A stretch of 40,968 nt of DNA from Sulfuritalea sp. (GTDB taxonomy: Bacteria > Pseudomonadota > Gammaproteobacteria > Burkholderiales > Rhodocyclaceae): assembly GCA_030680805.1 (NCBI GenBank), contig JAUXUK010000086.1, forward strand, positions 1 through 40,968, given 5' to 3'. Positions 11,115 to 19,262 of the stretch are shown here, piece by piece. The first letter of the stretch is position 1. Each line of letters opens with the position of its first letter. Made by a program: the position numbers and the translations under genes. The notes beneath the pieces are model-generated. The model was given only the letters and a program-made list of their open reading frames with translations, searched no databases and was not told the DNA's origin.

Positions 11115-12629
11115 TTGCAAACCGCAACCATCACCCTCTACCCACGCCTGCCGCAACTCCGCACGCGGCTGGCGCGGCTGGGCGACTGGATGGCGAGGCA
11201 TCGCAACGTCATACTGGCGGCGCAGTGGGTCATCGTGGTTTTCTACCTGGCCCTGGTCGCCCTGCCCGCCTTCCTGCCGCATCCGGGCGCCGAGGCCCGC
11301 CTGTTCTCCGGCGACATGGGCGCGGCGAGCTTCGTCGATCCGGCGGCCTGCATCACCCCGGCCGACGGACAGACCGCGGCTCCCGTGCTGCAGGAAAAAT
11401 CGCCGACCGTCGCCACCTGGCGCGAACGCCTGGTGCTGCTCGCGCAATACCTGTTCTGGGGCGTCTGGTGGCCCTTCGTCATTCTCTCCATCATGCTCAT
11501 GGGCCGCGTCTGGTGCGGCGTGCTCTGCCCCGAAGGCGCGCTGACCGAATTCGCCAGCCGGCACGGGCGCGGCGGCTCGATTCCTCGCTGGGTGCGCTGG
11601 GGCGGCTGGCCGCTGGTCGCCTTCGTGCTGACCACCGTCTATGGCCAGCTCATCAGCGTCTATGAATACCCGCAGGCCGCGCTGCTGATTCTCGGCGGCT
11701 CGACCGTCGCCGCCGTCGCCATCGGCTGGATGTATGGCAAGGGCAAGCGCGTCTGGTGCCGCTATCTTTGTCCGGTGTCCGGCGTGTTCGCCCTGCTGGC
11801 GCGAATCTCGCCCTTCCATTTCAAGATCGACCGCGCCGTGTGGAACAGCTATCCGCAGCGCACGGCGGCGGTCGACTGCGCGCCGCTGCTTTCCGTCAGC
11901 CATCTGTCGGGCATGGCCGAGTGCCACGCCTGCGGCCGTTGCAGCGGGCACCGCGACGCGGTGACGCTTGCCGCGCGCTCGCCCAATGCCGAGATTCTCG
12001 GCGGCGCACCGCACGCAAACCCGCCCGGCACCGTCGAGGCGCTGCTGCTGATGTTCGGCATGCTGGGCGTCGCCATCGGCGCGTTTCAATGGACCGTCAA
12101 TCCGTGGTTCGTCAAACTGAAGCAGGCCGCCGCCGAATGGCTGGTGGCGCGCGACATCTTCTGGCCGCTGGAAGACAGCCCGGCCTGGTGGCTGCTGACG
12201 CGCTATCCGCAAAACAACGACGTCTTCACCTGGCTCGACGGCGCGGCGATCATCGTCTGGATCCTCGGCGTCTCGCTCGTCCTCGGCGGCACCGCGCTGC
12301 TGGCGGTGAAGGGCGCGGCGAAACTCGCCGGCCTCGACTGGCGCCGGTTGGCGCTGGGACTGGTGCCGCTGGCCGGCATTGGCCTCTTCCTCGGCCTGTC
12401 GATGATGAGCGCCACCCATCTGCGCGCCGAAGGCGTGGCGCTGGGCTGGCTGCCCGCCTTCCGTGCCGCCTTGCTTGCCATCGGCCTGCTGTGGTCGGCC
12501 TGGCTGGGCTGGCGCTTGATCACCGCCGGCATTGAAAGCGCGGCGATGCGCCTGCCGGCCGCGCTGCTCTGGCTGCTGCCGCTGGCGATGATCGGCGCCA
12601 ATTGGTGGCTGACGTTCTTTGTCTGGTGA
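11115..12629 (+). CDS. FtrD-like polyferredoxin membrane protein
   Basis: Polytopic membrane protein of 504 residues of the NapH/FtrD class, thought to feed electrons into ferrous iron uptake. It shows two CxxxCP motifs on membrane-segment ends (WCGVLCP, C134/C138; WCRYLCP, C215/C219), and a cysteine cluster C255 plus C270, C273 and C276 in the stretch ECHACGRCSGHRDAV, which is a single rather than a double ferredoxin motif. About eight to ten hydrophobic segments are visible. The first usable start is a TTG at 11115, six bases after the cupredoxin stop with AGTAGG ahead; ATG at 11190 is an alternative and still precedes the first membrane segment. No FTR1 (REGLE-motif) permease gene accompanies it, which is unusual. 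Confidence 0.85.
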   Translation: MQTATITLYPRLPQLRTRLARLGDWMARHRNVILAAQWVIVVFYLALVALPAFLPHPGAEARLFSGDMGAASFVDPAACITPADGQTAAPVLQEKSPTVATWRERLVLLAQYLFWGVWWPFVILSIMLMGRVWCGVLCPEGALTEFASRHGRGGSIPRWVRWGGWPLVAFVLTTVYGQLISVYEYPQAALLILGGSTVAAVAIGWMYGKGKRVWCRYLCPVSGVFALLARISPFHFKIDRAVWNSYPQRTAAVDCAPLLSVSHLSGMAECHACGRCSGHRDAVTLAARSPNAEILGGAPHANPPGTVEALLLMFGMLGVAIGAFQWTVNPWFVKLKQAAAEWLVARDIFWPLEDSPAWWLLTRYPQNNDVFTWLDGAAIIVWILGVSLVLGGTALLAVKGAAKLAGLDWRRLALGLVPLAGIGLFLGLSMMSATHLRAEGVALGWLPAFRAALLAIGLLWSAWLGWRLITAGIESAAMRLPAALLWLLPLAMIGANWWLTFFVW

Positions 12630-12669
12630 GCGGAGAGCCCGTCCCACACCAAGCTCCGTAACCCATTTT

Positions 12670-12714
12670 CAGCCAGCCACCCAGGCGTTCGCATCCGCCA
12701 CAGGCAGCCAGCCA
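12670..12714 (+). repeat. CAGC tandem tracts before the small unknown gene
   Basis: CAGCCAGCCA occurs twice (12670-12679 and 12705-12714) in the 110-base gap after the polyferredoxin gene, and a further tract (12758-12770) falls inside the next gene. Same tetramer motif as at 8711 and 14943. No Fur box or promoter is recognisable in the gap. Confidence 0.65.
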
Positions 12715-12739
12715 ATCATCCAATTGGAGACTGCCCCGC

Positions 12740-13003
12740 ATGATGCCTCACTCGCAACAGCCAGCCAGCACTGTCGCCGGTGCCCTGGCCCATCTCGCCA
12801 CCCACATGTCGACCGGCTGCCCGCGCGCAGCGTATCTCGCCGCGATGCTGCTGGAACAGCTCGCCAACGACACGAGCGCCGACGATCACTTGCGCAGACA
12901 CGCCCGCGAGCTGGTCGACATTCTGGAACGCGAACCGCAAATGCCAGCCCCCGCGCCATTGCCCATACAGAAGCGCAGGCCCGCGTCGCGCGCCGCACTT
13001 TGA
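12740..13003 (+). CDS. Small protein of unknown function in the iron locus
   Basis: Product of 87 residues that I do not recognise as a named family. The central part looks helical (LAHLATHM, then AAYLAAMLLEQLAND and LRRHARELVDILER) with two His and one Cys near HMSTGCPRAA. The tail is Pro/Arg-rich. No signal peptide or membrane segment is seen, so it should be cytoplasmic. A GGAG lies about 11 bases before the ATG pair, and codon use resembles the neighbours, so I take it as real. It lies between the polyferredoxin and tonB genes, suggesting a role in assembly or regulation of one of them. A spurious ORF remains possible. Confidence 0.6.
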   Translation: MMPHSQQPASTVAGALAHLATHMSTGCPRAAYLAAMLLEQLANDTSADDHLRRHARELVDILEREPQMPAPAPLPIQKRRPASRAAL

Positions 13004-13073
13004 CCTTATCGCCGCATCGCCAGCGCCAGCGCGGTGCGTCCCTTCGGGAACTTTTCGCCCCAGCCAAAGACTG

Positions 13074-13709
13074 ATGAAGATTCTGTCGCCCCACGCCGCA
13101 CCGAACCGCTTGTCGCCCGCCGGACTCGGCATGGTCGTCTTGCTGCACGCGCTGGTCCTCTGGGGTCTGCTGCGGATGAACGTGATCACCCTGCCGGCTT
13201 CGCTGTCGGTGCTCACCGTCAGCCTGCTGCCGCCGGCGGAAGTGATCAAGCCGAATCCGGAAATCGTGCCGCCGAAGCCTAAGCCCGTGGAACGGCGGCC
13301 GACGCCGCTGCAGCAGCCGACCCAGCTCGCCGTCGCCGCCGAAGCACCGGCTCCGACGCCAGCCGCCGTGGCGCCAGCGCCGACTTTTGTCGCGCCCCCG
13401 GTCGCCGCGTCGCCGGCGCCGGCGCCGACCCAGCCGCGCTTCGACGCCGACTACCTCGACAACCCCAAGCCGCCCTATCCTGCGATTTCGCGCCGCATGG
13501 GCGAACAGGGCCGCGTCGTGCTGCGCGTGCGCGTCGATGCGCAGGGGCTGCCGATCGACGTCCAGCTCCATGCCTCAAGCGGCTCCGAACGCCTCGACGC
13601 CTCCGCGCTGCAAACCGTGCGCCGCTGGAAATTCATTCCGGCACGACTCGGCAACGAACCGGTCGCCGCCACCGTCCTTGTCCCGATTGCCTTCTCACTG
13701 AAAGACTGA
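13074..13709 (+). CDS. tonB: TonB energy-transducing protein
   Basis: Periplasm-spanning protein that passes proton-motive force from ExbB-ExbD to outer-membrane receptors. The 211-residue product has an N-terminal membrane anchor (LGMVVLLHALVLWGLLRM), a Pro/Ala-rich periplasmic linker (PPKPKPVERRP onward) and a C-terminal TonB domain with NPKPPYPAISRRMGEQGRV and RRWKFIPA near the end. The ATG at 13074 was chosen because it puts the anchor 17 residues from the start; the frame is open upstream but overlaps the preceding gene. It lacks an obvious Shine-Dalgarno sequence. exbB starts two bases after its stop. Confidence 0.94.
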   Translation: MKILSPHAAPNRLSPAGLGMVVLLHALVLWGLLRMNVITLPASLSVLTVSLLPPAEVIKPNPEIVPPKPKPVERRPTPLQQPTQLAVAAEAPAPTPAAVAPAPTFVAPPVAASPAPAPTQPRFDADYLDNPKPPYPAISRRMGEQGRVVLRVRVDAQGLPIDVQLHASSGSERLDASALQTVRRWKFIPARLGNEPVAATVLVPIAFSLKD

Positions 13710-13711
13710 CC

Positions 13712-14500
13712 ATGGAAAACCCTCTCGGCTTCGGCCACTTCCTCGCCAATGCCGACGGCATCGCGCGCTTCATCCTCATCCTGATGTTCATCATGTCGAT
13801 CGGCACCTGGTACCTGATCGCCACCAAGGGCATCCAGTCGATCCGCTCGCAGCGCCGCAGCGCCACCTTCCTCAAGGCCTTCTGGGCCGCCGACAGCCTC
13901 GACGCCGTGGCCCGTCACCTGCGTCAGAGCGGCGTCACCGAGCCCTTCTCGCATCTCGTACACCACGGCTTCACCGCCGTCGAGCAGCACCGCTTCGGGC
14001 GCGACGGACACAAGGGGCGCGGCCTGGTGGATGCCGGCACGCCCGACGAATTCCTCACCCGCGCCCTGAAGCGCGCCATCAACCAGGACAAGTCGCGCCT
14101 CGAATACGGCCAGACCTTCCTCGCCACCGTCGCGTCCTCCGCGCCCTTCGTCGGCCTCTTCGGCACCGTCTGGGGCATCTACCACGCGCTGATGGCGATC
14201 GGCATGAGTGGTCAGGGCACGCTGGACAAAGTCGCCGGCCCGGTCGGCGAGGCCCTGATCATGACCGCCATCGGCCTCGCCGTGGCGATCCCCGCCGCCG
14301 TGGCCTACAACGCCTTTGCCCGCGCCAACCGCAACACCCTCGCCGAGCTGAGCTCCTTCGCCCACGACGTGTTCACCTTCCTCGCCACCGGCCTGAAGAA
14401 CGCGCCGCGGCAGAGCGACGTCGCCGCCACCTCGGATCGCATCATCGCCCGCGCCGAAGCTGGCAACCCCGCGCGCGAGCACCTGAGGAGCGCGTCGTGA
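13712..14500 (+). CDS. exbB: ExbB/TolQ family proton channel subunit
   Basis: Inner-membrane subunit of the TonB energising complex. The 262-residue product has one membrane segment near residues 20-38 (FILILMFIMSIGTWYLI) and two more in the C-terminal half around SSAPFVGLFGTVWGIYHAL and EALIMTAIGLAVAIPAAV, the family-typical order. The context, flanked by tonB and exbD, makes ExbB more likely than TolQ. Its stop overlaps the exbD start by four bases (GTGA), so translation is coupled. Confidence 0.95.
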   Translation: MENPLGFGHFLANADGIARFILILMFIMSIGTWYLIATKGIQSIRSQRRSATFLKAFWAADSLDAVARHLRQSGVTEPFSHLVHHGFTAVEQHRFGRDGHKGRGLVDAGTPDEFLTRALKRAINQDKSRLEYGQTFLATVASSAPFVGLFGTVWGIYHALMAIGMSGQGTLDKVAGPVGEALIMTAIGLAVAIPAAVAYNAFARANRNTLAELSSFAHDVFTFLATGLKNAPRQSDVAATSDRIIARAEAGNPAREHLRSAS

Positions 14501-14916
14501 GCTTTGCCTCCCTCAACGACGACGACGGCAACGAAGCGCTGGCCGAAATCAACATGATTCCGCTGATCGACGTCATGCTGGTGCTGCTGGTGATTTTCAT
14601 CGTCACCGCGCCGCTCTTGACCCACGCGGTCAAGGTCGATCTGCCCAAGGCCAGTTCCGCGCCCAATCTGACCAAGCCCGACAACGTGCAGGTCGCCATC
14701 GATGGCGCCGGCCAGGTGTATTGGAACGGCGAGATCGTCGCCGCCGATGTACTCGACCAAAGATTGCGCGCCGCAGCCACACTCGCGCCGCAACCCGAAC
14801 TGCACCTTCGCGCCGAGCGCAGCACGCCCTACGAAAAAGTTGCCGAAGTCATGTCGGCCTCTGCCCGCGCCGGCCTGACGCGTATTGGCTTTGTCACCGA
14901 ACCGAAAGCGCACTAG
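14497..14916 (+). CDS. exbD: ExbD biopolymer transport protein
   Basis: Partner of ExbB in the TonB motor. The 139-residue product has the single N-terminal membrane segment with the essential aspartate (INMIPLIDVMLVLLVIFIV) and a periplasmic domain ending with AGLTRIGFVTEP. The start is GTG at 14497, overlapping the exbB stop codon. Normal length and no defects. Confidence 0.95.
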   Translation: MSFASLNDDDGNEALAEINMIPLIDVMLVLLVIFIVTAPLLTHAVKVDLPKASSAPNLTKPDNVQVAIDGAGQVYWNGEIVAADVLDQRLRAAATLAPQPELHLRAERSTPYEKVAEVMSASARAGLTRIGFVTEPKAH

Positions 14917-14942
14917 ACGCCAGTTTCTACCACCCCATCACT

Positions 14943-14977
14943 CAGCCAGCCAGCCCGTCCTCATGCCAGCCAGCCAG
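14943..14977 (+). repeat. CAGC tandem tracts before the receptor gene
   Basis: Two tracts, CAGCCAGCCAGC (14943-14954) and GCCAGCCAGCCAG (14965-14977), fill most of the 83-base gap between exbD and the receptor gene. Third occurrence of the same tetramer in gaps of the iron locus. No promoter or Fur box seen in this gap. Confidence 0.7.
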
Positions 14978-14999
14978 AACACTGCCCACGAGGACACAC

Positions 15000-17189
15000 A
15001 TGAACCCGAAAACCACGCGATACCTGCTGTCGCACACACTGCTGCTGCTTGGCGCCACCTCGCTGCCCGCCCTGGCCCAGGAAGCCGCAAAGGAATTGCC
15101 CACCGTCAGCGTCCAGGCCGACGCCGACAAACCCGACGGCTACCGCGCCACCACCACCCGCGTCGGCAAGGTGCTGCAGGACCCGCATGACATTCCGCAA
15201 GCGGTGACCACCATCACCAACACGCTGATGGAAGAGCAGCAGATCGGCAGCCTCAAGGAGGCGCTGCGCAACGTTTCCGGCCTCAGCTTCAACGCCGCCG
15301 AGGGCGGCCGCAGCGGCGACAACATGAACCTGCGCGGCTTTTACACCTTCGGCGACATATATCTCGATGGCATCCGCGACACCGCGCAATACAACCGCGA
15401 GACTTTCAACTACGAGCAGATCGACGTGCTGCGCGGCGCCGGCGCCATGCTCTTCGGCCGCGGCCAGGCCGGCGGCGTGATCAACCAGGTGAGCAAGACG
15501 CCGCTGCGCATCGAGCAGTACAAGCTGACCGGCAGCGTCGGCGACTACGGCTACCGCGAAGTCACCGCCGACATCAACAAGCCGATCAATGGCAGCACCG
15601 CGCTGCGCATCAGTGCCATGCAGCGCGACGAGGGTAGCTGGCGATCCAACCCGGCCTCCGGCAGCGAACCGGAGATCCATCGCAAGGGCCTGGCTTTCAG
15701 CCTGGGCCTCAACCTGCGCACCGACAACCAGTTCTGGCTGAATCATTACGTGCTGAGCACCAACGACAACCCCGACTACGGCATTTCCTTCGACGGCAGC
15801 ACCAAGCGGCCGGGTACCAGTTCGCGCTTTTCGCCGGACACCTTCTGGGGCGCCGACCGTACCTTCGACAAGAGCGACACGCGCATCACGACACTGGTTC
15901 ATGAATACCGCATCTCGGCAGACAGCCAGTTGCGCACGCAGTTGCGCAGCGCCGATTACGAACGCAGCTACTGGGCGCGCACGCCGAGCCTGACGGTCGC
16001 GCCCAAGGCCGACGGCTCGCTGTGCACGGCGCCCGCCACCTGCAACGGCGGCCCTACGCGCATTTCCGACTACGAAACCGTCACCCTGCAGTCCGACTAC
16101 AACACGAAGTTCACGGCCGCCGGCATGAAGCACGAACTGCTGGCCGGCTTTGAATACCTGAAGGAGAACAGCTATCGTCACGGCTTGCAGAATCTCGGTG
16201 GCACTACCGCTGCCAACCCGCCCTGGTACCTGCCCTACATCGCCGCGACTACTGGCACGCCGACCCGCTTCAAGTCCGATTCCTACGCCATCTACGCCCA
16301 GGACACGGTCGAGTTCATCCCGCAATGGAAGGCCACGCTCGGCCTGCGCCGCGACCTGATGGACGCGCAGTACAGCAGCGCCACCTCGCCCAAGCTGAGC
16401 TTCGGCGAGAACAGCATCCGCGCCGCGCTTTCCTTCCATCCCGCCGCGGACACGCACTACTACCTCGGCTGGAGCGACTCCTTCAGTCCCACGGCCGACC
16501 TCTACCAACTGACAGTGAAGCCGCAACCGGCCGAACGCAGCGAAGTGGTCGAGCTGGGCGCCAAGTGGCTGCTGATGGACGGCGACCTCGCCCTGCGTGC
16601 CGCGCTGTACCAGGCCACCAAGGACTGGGAGCGCAACGGCGACCTCGAATCGACCGCCGCGATCCTCACCAAAAAGCGCCGCACCAAGGGCGTCGAGCTG
16701 GAAGCGGCCGGACGCGTCAGCGACAACTGGGAGGTGTTCTCCGGCCTGGCGCTTATGGATGCGCGCATCCTCGAACCCGGCGAGAACGTCAACGCCACCA
16801 CCGGCGCCATCACCGTCGCCGATGCACGCTACGTCGGCCAGCCGGCGCGCAACACGCCGCCGTGGACCATCAACCTGTGGTCCACCTACAAGCTGACGCC
16901 GCAATGGAAGGTCGGCGGCGGACTGGAAGCCAAGGCGCACCGCTACGCCTACAGCCCCACCGGCGCCTTCCCGACCGTCGCCGGCGGCACCACCTTCGCC
17001 GCCAACACCGCGCCGGCCTATGCGCGCTGGGACGGGATGGTCGCCTATGAACAGAAAGACTGGACGCTGCGACTCAACATCAAGAACCTGTTCGACAGGT
17101 TGTACTGGGACGCCATCTACGACAACGGCGGCTTCGCCACGCCCGGCCCGCGGCGCACCGTGATCCTGACCGGCGAATTCAAGTTCTGA
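15000..17189 (+). CDS. TonB-dependent siderophore receptor
   Basis: Outer-membrane receptor of 729 residues that imports a ferric chelate using the TonB complex encoded just upstream. After a signal peptide (YLLSHTLLLLGATSLPALAQ) comes a TonB box (ELPTVSVQAD), a plug domain with NVSGLSFNAAEGGRSGDNMN and IDVLRGAGAMLFGRG, and a 22-strand barrel ending in VILTGEFKF. The plug pattern matches the FhuE/FpvA/PupA siderophore group rather than haem receptors. No N-terminal signalling extension is present, so it is not a transducer. The ATG at 15000 follows GAGGA; the frame is open upstream into exbD without a ribosome site. Ligand is unknown; no siderophore synthesis genes are in the window. Confidence 0.93.
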   Translation: MNPKTTRYLLSHTLLLLGATSLPALAQEAAKELPTVSVQADADKPDGYRATTTRVGKVLQDPHDIPQAVTTITNTLMEEQQIGSLKEALRNVSGLSFNAAEGGRSGDNMNLRGFYTFGDIYLDGIRDTAQYNRETFNYEQIDVLRGAGAMLFGRGQAGGVINQVSKTPLRIEQYKLTGSVGDYGYREVTADINKPINGSTALRISAMQRDEGSWRSNPASGSEPEIHRKGLAFSLGLNLRTDNQFWLNHYVLSTNDNPDYGISFDGSTKRPGTSSRFSPDTFWGADRTFDKSDTRITTLVHEYRISADSQLRTQLRSADYERSYWARTPSLTVAPKADGSLCTAPATCNGGPTRISDYETVTLQSDYNTKFTAAGMKHELLAGFEYLKENSYRHGLQNLGGTTAANPPWYLPYIAATTGTPTRFKSDSYAIYAQDTVEFIPQWKATLGLRRDLMDAQYSSATSPKLSFGENSIRAALSFHPAADTHYYLGWSDSFSPTADLYQLTVKPQPAERSEVVELGAKWLLMDGDLALRAALYQATKDWERNGDLESTAAILTKKRRTKGVELEAAGRVSDNWEVFSGLALMDARILEPGENVNATTGAITVADARYVGQPARNTPPWTINLWSTYKLTPQWKVGGGLEAKAHRYAYSPTGAFPTVAGGTTFAANTAPAYARWDGMVAYEQKDWTLRLNIKNLFDRLYWDAIYDNGGFATPGPRRTVILTGEFKF

Positions 17190-17206
17190 ACCCTGCGGAG
17201 CAAACA

Positions 17207-18331
17207 ATGAAACGCCGTCAATTTCTGCTCGCAGCGGGCGCCCTCGCCGCCCTGCCCAGGCTCGCGCTGGCCGCCGGCGACGCGCGCCGGGCCGTGCTCG
17301 GCGCCGCCTGGCGCGGCCCGAACAAGAGCGACCCCTACTTTGCCGGTGCGCTGGTCGCCGACTGGGAAACGCGCACGCTGGACATACGCTATGCCGTGCC
17401 GCTGCCGACCCGACCGCATGGCTTGCTGGCCGAAGCCGACGGCGGGCTGCTGGTGGTAGGCGTGCGCCCCGGCACCTGGCTGCTGCGCTGCGACGGCCGG
17501 GGCGAGGTGATGCAGCAGCTACGAGTCGATGAAGAAAGCGCGACCGCCCGGCTCAACGGCCATGCCATTGTCGCGGCCAAGGGCGACGCGCTCTACACCA
17601 CCGAAACCGACCTGAAGACAGGGCGCGGCAAGATCGGCGTGCGCGACCGGCAGACCCTGCGCAAGCTGGCCGAATTCGATACCCATGGCATCGACCCGCA
17701 CCAGTTGCTGCTCGACCACGAGGGCCACTTGATCGTTGCCAACGGCGGCGTGCCGCGCACACCGGCCGACAAGAAATTCGACCTGCAACGCATGGACTCC
17801 TCGCTGGTCCGGCTCGATACGGCAAACGGCAAGCTGCTGCGCCAGTGGCGGCTCGACGACCCACGCCTGAGCCTGCGCCACCTGGCCTGGAGCCGCAGCC
17901 CGGTCGACGCCGACGCCTATTTAGGCATCGCCATCCAGGCCGAGCATGATGACGCCGCGCTGCGCGCCACCGCGCCGATACTCGCCATTCTCGATGGCGA
18001 CCGGCTGAGCCTCCCCACCCGTGCCAACGACGGCATCGGCTACGCCGGCGACATTGCGGCGGCCTGGAACGGCGGCTTTGCCCTCTCCAGCAACCAGGCC
18101 GGGCTCGCCCAGCTCTGGCACCCCGGCGCAGCGGATCAACTGACCGCCCTTGTGAAAATGGAAGAAGCCTATGCCCTCGCCTCTTGGCACGGACCCGGCA
18201 AGGGCGGCGGCGTCGTGGTCGCCACCGGCCTCGGGCTGGTGCGCTCGCATCCGACCGCCGGGCCGGTCGCCATCCCCTGGCCCCGGCCGATGGCGCTGGA
18301 TAACCACTGGGTTTTGCTGAGCGAGGTTTGA
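17207..18331 (+). CDS. DUF1513 family exported beta-propeller-like protein
   Basis: Product of 374 residues matching the DUF1513 family, found beside imelysin/EfeO-type and other iron genes, with no established biochemical role. It starts MKRRQFLLAAGALAALPRLALA, a probable twin-arginine signal, which implies a folded or cofactor-bearing periplasmic protein. The mature part has repeated short blades with DIRYAVPLPTRPHGLL, NGHAIVA, GIDPHQLLLDHEGHLIVANGG and LRHLAWS, with several conserved His residues. It begins 17 bases after the receptor stop and is the last gene of the Fur-promoted locus. Family placement is fairly sure; function is not. Confidence 0.82.
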   Translation: MKRRQFLLAAGALAALPRLALAAGDARRAVLGAAWRGPNKSDPYFAGALVADWETRTLDIRYAVPLPTRPHGLLAEADGGLLVVGVRPGTWLLRCDGRGEVMQQLRVDEESATARLNGHAIVAAKGDALYTTETDLKTGRGKIGVRDRQTLRKLAEFDTHGIDPHQLLLDHEGHLIVANGGVPRTPADKKFDLQRMDSSLVRLDTANGKLLRQWRLDDPRLSLRHLAWSRSPVDADAYLGIAIQAEHDDAALRATAPILAILDGDRLSLPTRANDGIGYAGDIAAAWNGGFALSSNQAGLAQLWHPGAADQLTALVKMEEAYALASWHGPGKGGGVVVATGLGLVRSHPTAGPVAIPWPRPMALDNHWVLLSEV

Positions 18332-18354
18332 CCGGCCCGCGCTTCAATCTCTAG

Positions 18355-18405
18355 AGTCGGCGCTCGCCGGCCCGCCAAGCGGAATCCCCGGCGGACAAGG
18401 TCCGG
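18355..18405 (+). repeat. Dispersed 3'-end repeat, copy A
   Basis: Behind the DUF1513 gene, AGTCGGCGCT (18355-18364) leads into a 39-base unit (18367-18405, CCGGCCCGCC through AAGGTCCGG) that recurs inverted at 25926-25964 with 35 of 39 matches. The unit has no T-tract, so it is not a plain intrinsic terminator. It lies in a 249-base gap that also holds the OxyR-type site. Confidence 0.65.
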
Positions 18406-18469
18406 AACGGCGACTTCAACTCCCCGACCGGGCATCAATCCCCTCATGACCCGGGCCGCAAAGCCCTCG

Positions 18470-18506
18470 ATAGCCCATGCCTATCCAATCGATTTCAACA
18501 ATCAAT
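18470..18506 (+). promoter_or_regulatory. OxyR-type operator upstream of ahpC
   Basis: Tetranucleotides ATAG (18470), CTAT (18481), ATTT (18492) and CAAT (18503) are spaced by exactly seven bases each, fitting the OxyR consensus ATAG-N7-CTAT-N7-ATAG-N7-CTAT with two perfect half-sites and two imperfect ones. An AT-rich -10 region (TATATT at 18524-18529 or TAATAT at 18530-18535) follows, so OxyR would sit over the -35 region in activator position. Start of ahpC is 75 bases after the site. Confidence 0.78.
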
Positions 18507-18580
18507 TAGACGCTTCCGATTGTTATATTTAATATTCACTCCATCGCAGCAAACCAATCAACCACCCAAGGAGAAACACC

Positions 18581-19150
18581 ATGAACGCCAGCCTGATCAA
18601 CACCGAAATCCTACCCTTCAAGGCCACCGCCTTCCACAACGGCAAGTTCGTTCCCGTCACCCAAGACGACCTCAAGGGCAAGTGGTCCGTCGTGTTCTTC
18701 TACCCGGCCGACTTTACTTTCGTCTGCCCCACCGAACTGGGCGACCTGGCCGACCACTACGCGACCTTCAAGTCGCTCGGCGTCGAGATCTACTCGGTAT
18801 CGACCGACACCCACTTCACGCACAAGGCCTGGCATGACTCGTCGGAGACCATCGGCAAGATCAAGTACCCGATGATCGGCGATCCGACCGGCGCCATCAC
18901 CCGCAACTTCGGCGTGATGATCGAAGAAGCGGGGCTGGCCGAGCGCGGCACCTTCGTCATCGACCCGCAGGGCAAGGTCCAGATCATCGAGATCAATGCC
19001 GGCGGCATCGGCCGCGACGCCACCGAACTGCTGCGCAAGGTCACGGCCGCCCAGTACGTCGCCAGCCACCCGGGCGAAGTCTGCCCGGCCAAGTGGAAGG
19101 AAGGCGAAGCCACTCTGGCGCCGTCGCTCGACCTGGTCGGCAAGATTTAA
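18581..19150 (+). CDS. ahpC: Alkyl hydroperoxide reductase, peroxiredoxin subunit
   Basis: Typical 2-Cys peroxiredoxin that reduces H2O2, organic peroxides and peroxynitrite in the cytoplasm. The 189-residue product has the peroxidatic cysteine in DFTFVCPTE (C49) and the resolving cysteine in GEVCPAKW (C168). AAGGAG stands upstream of the ATG. It is the first gene behind the OxyR-type site and is followed by its reductase ahpF, so electrons come from NADH through AhpF. No anomalies. Confidence 0.97.
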   Translation: MNASLINTEILPFKATAFHNGKFVPVTQDDLKGKWSVVFFYPADFTFVCPTELGDLADHYATFKSLGVEIYSVSTDTHFTHKAWHDSSETIGKIKYPMIGDPTGAITRNFGVMIEEAGLAERGTFVIDPQGKVQIIEINAGGIGRDATELLRKVTAAQYVASHPGEVCPAKWKEGEATLAPSLDLVGKI

Positions 19151-19161
19151 ACAGCCCTCAA

Positions 19162-19189
19162 CCCGCCCCCATCGAACCAGAGGGGCGGG
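19162..19189 (+). terminator. GC hairpin between ahpC and ahpF
   Basis: CCCGCCCC (19162-19169) pairs perfectly with GGGGCGGG (19182-19189) around a 12-base loop, starting 12 bases after the ahpC stop. No T-run follows, so it may be an mRNA-stabilising or attenuating hairpin rather than a full terminator, leaving more ahpC than ahpF message. Confidence 0.55.
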
Positions 19190-19262
19190 ATTGCAGCGCC
19201 AAGCAGCGCCGAGCCACAAGTTCCGCGTGCTTGCCAGTGCAATCCCGACCAAGGAGAAAATC

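Noticed and set aside
14961-17207. Long open frame of 748 codons on the minus strand opposite the TonB-dependent receptor
   Set aside because: High-GC codon use leaves antisense frames open. The translation is Val/Ala/Gly-rich with no domain, while the plus-strand frame is a complete receptor.
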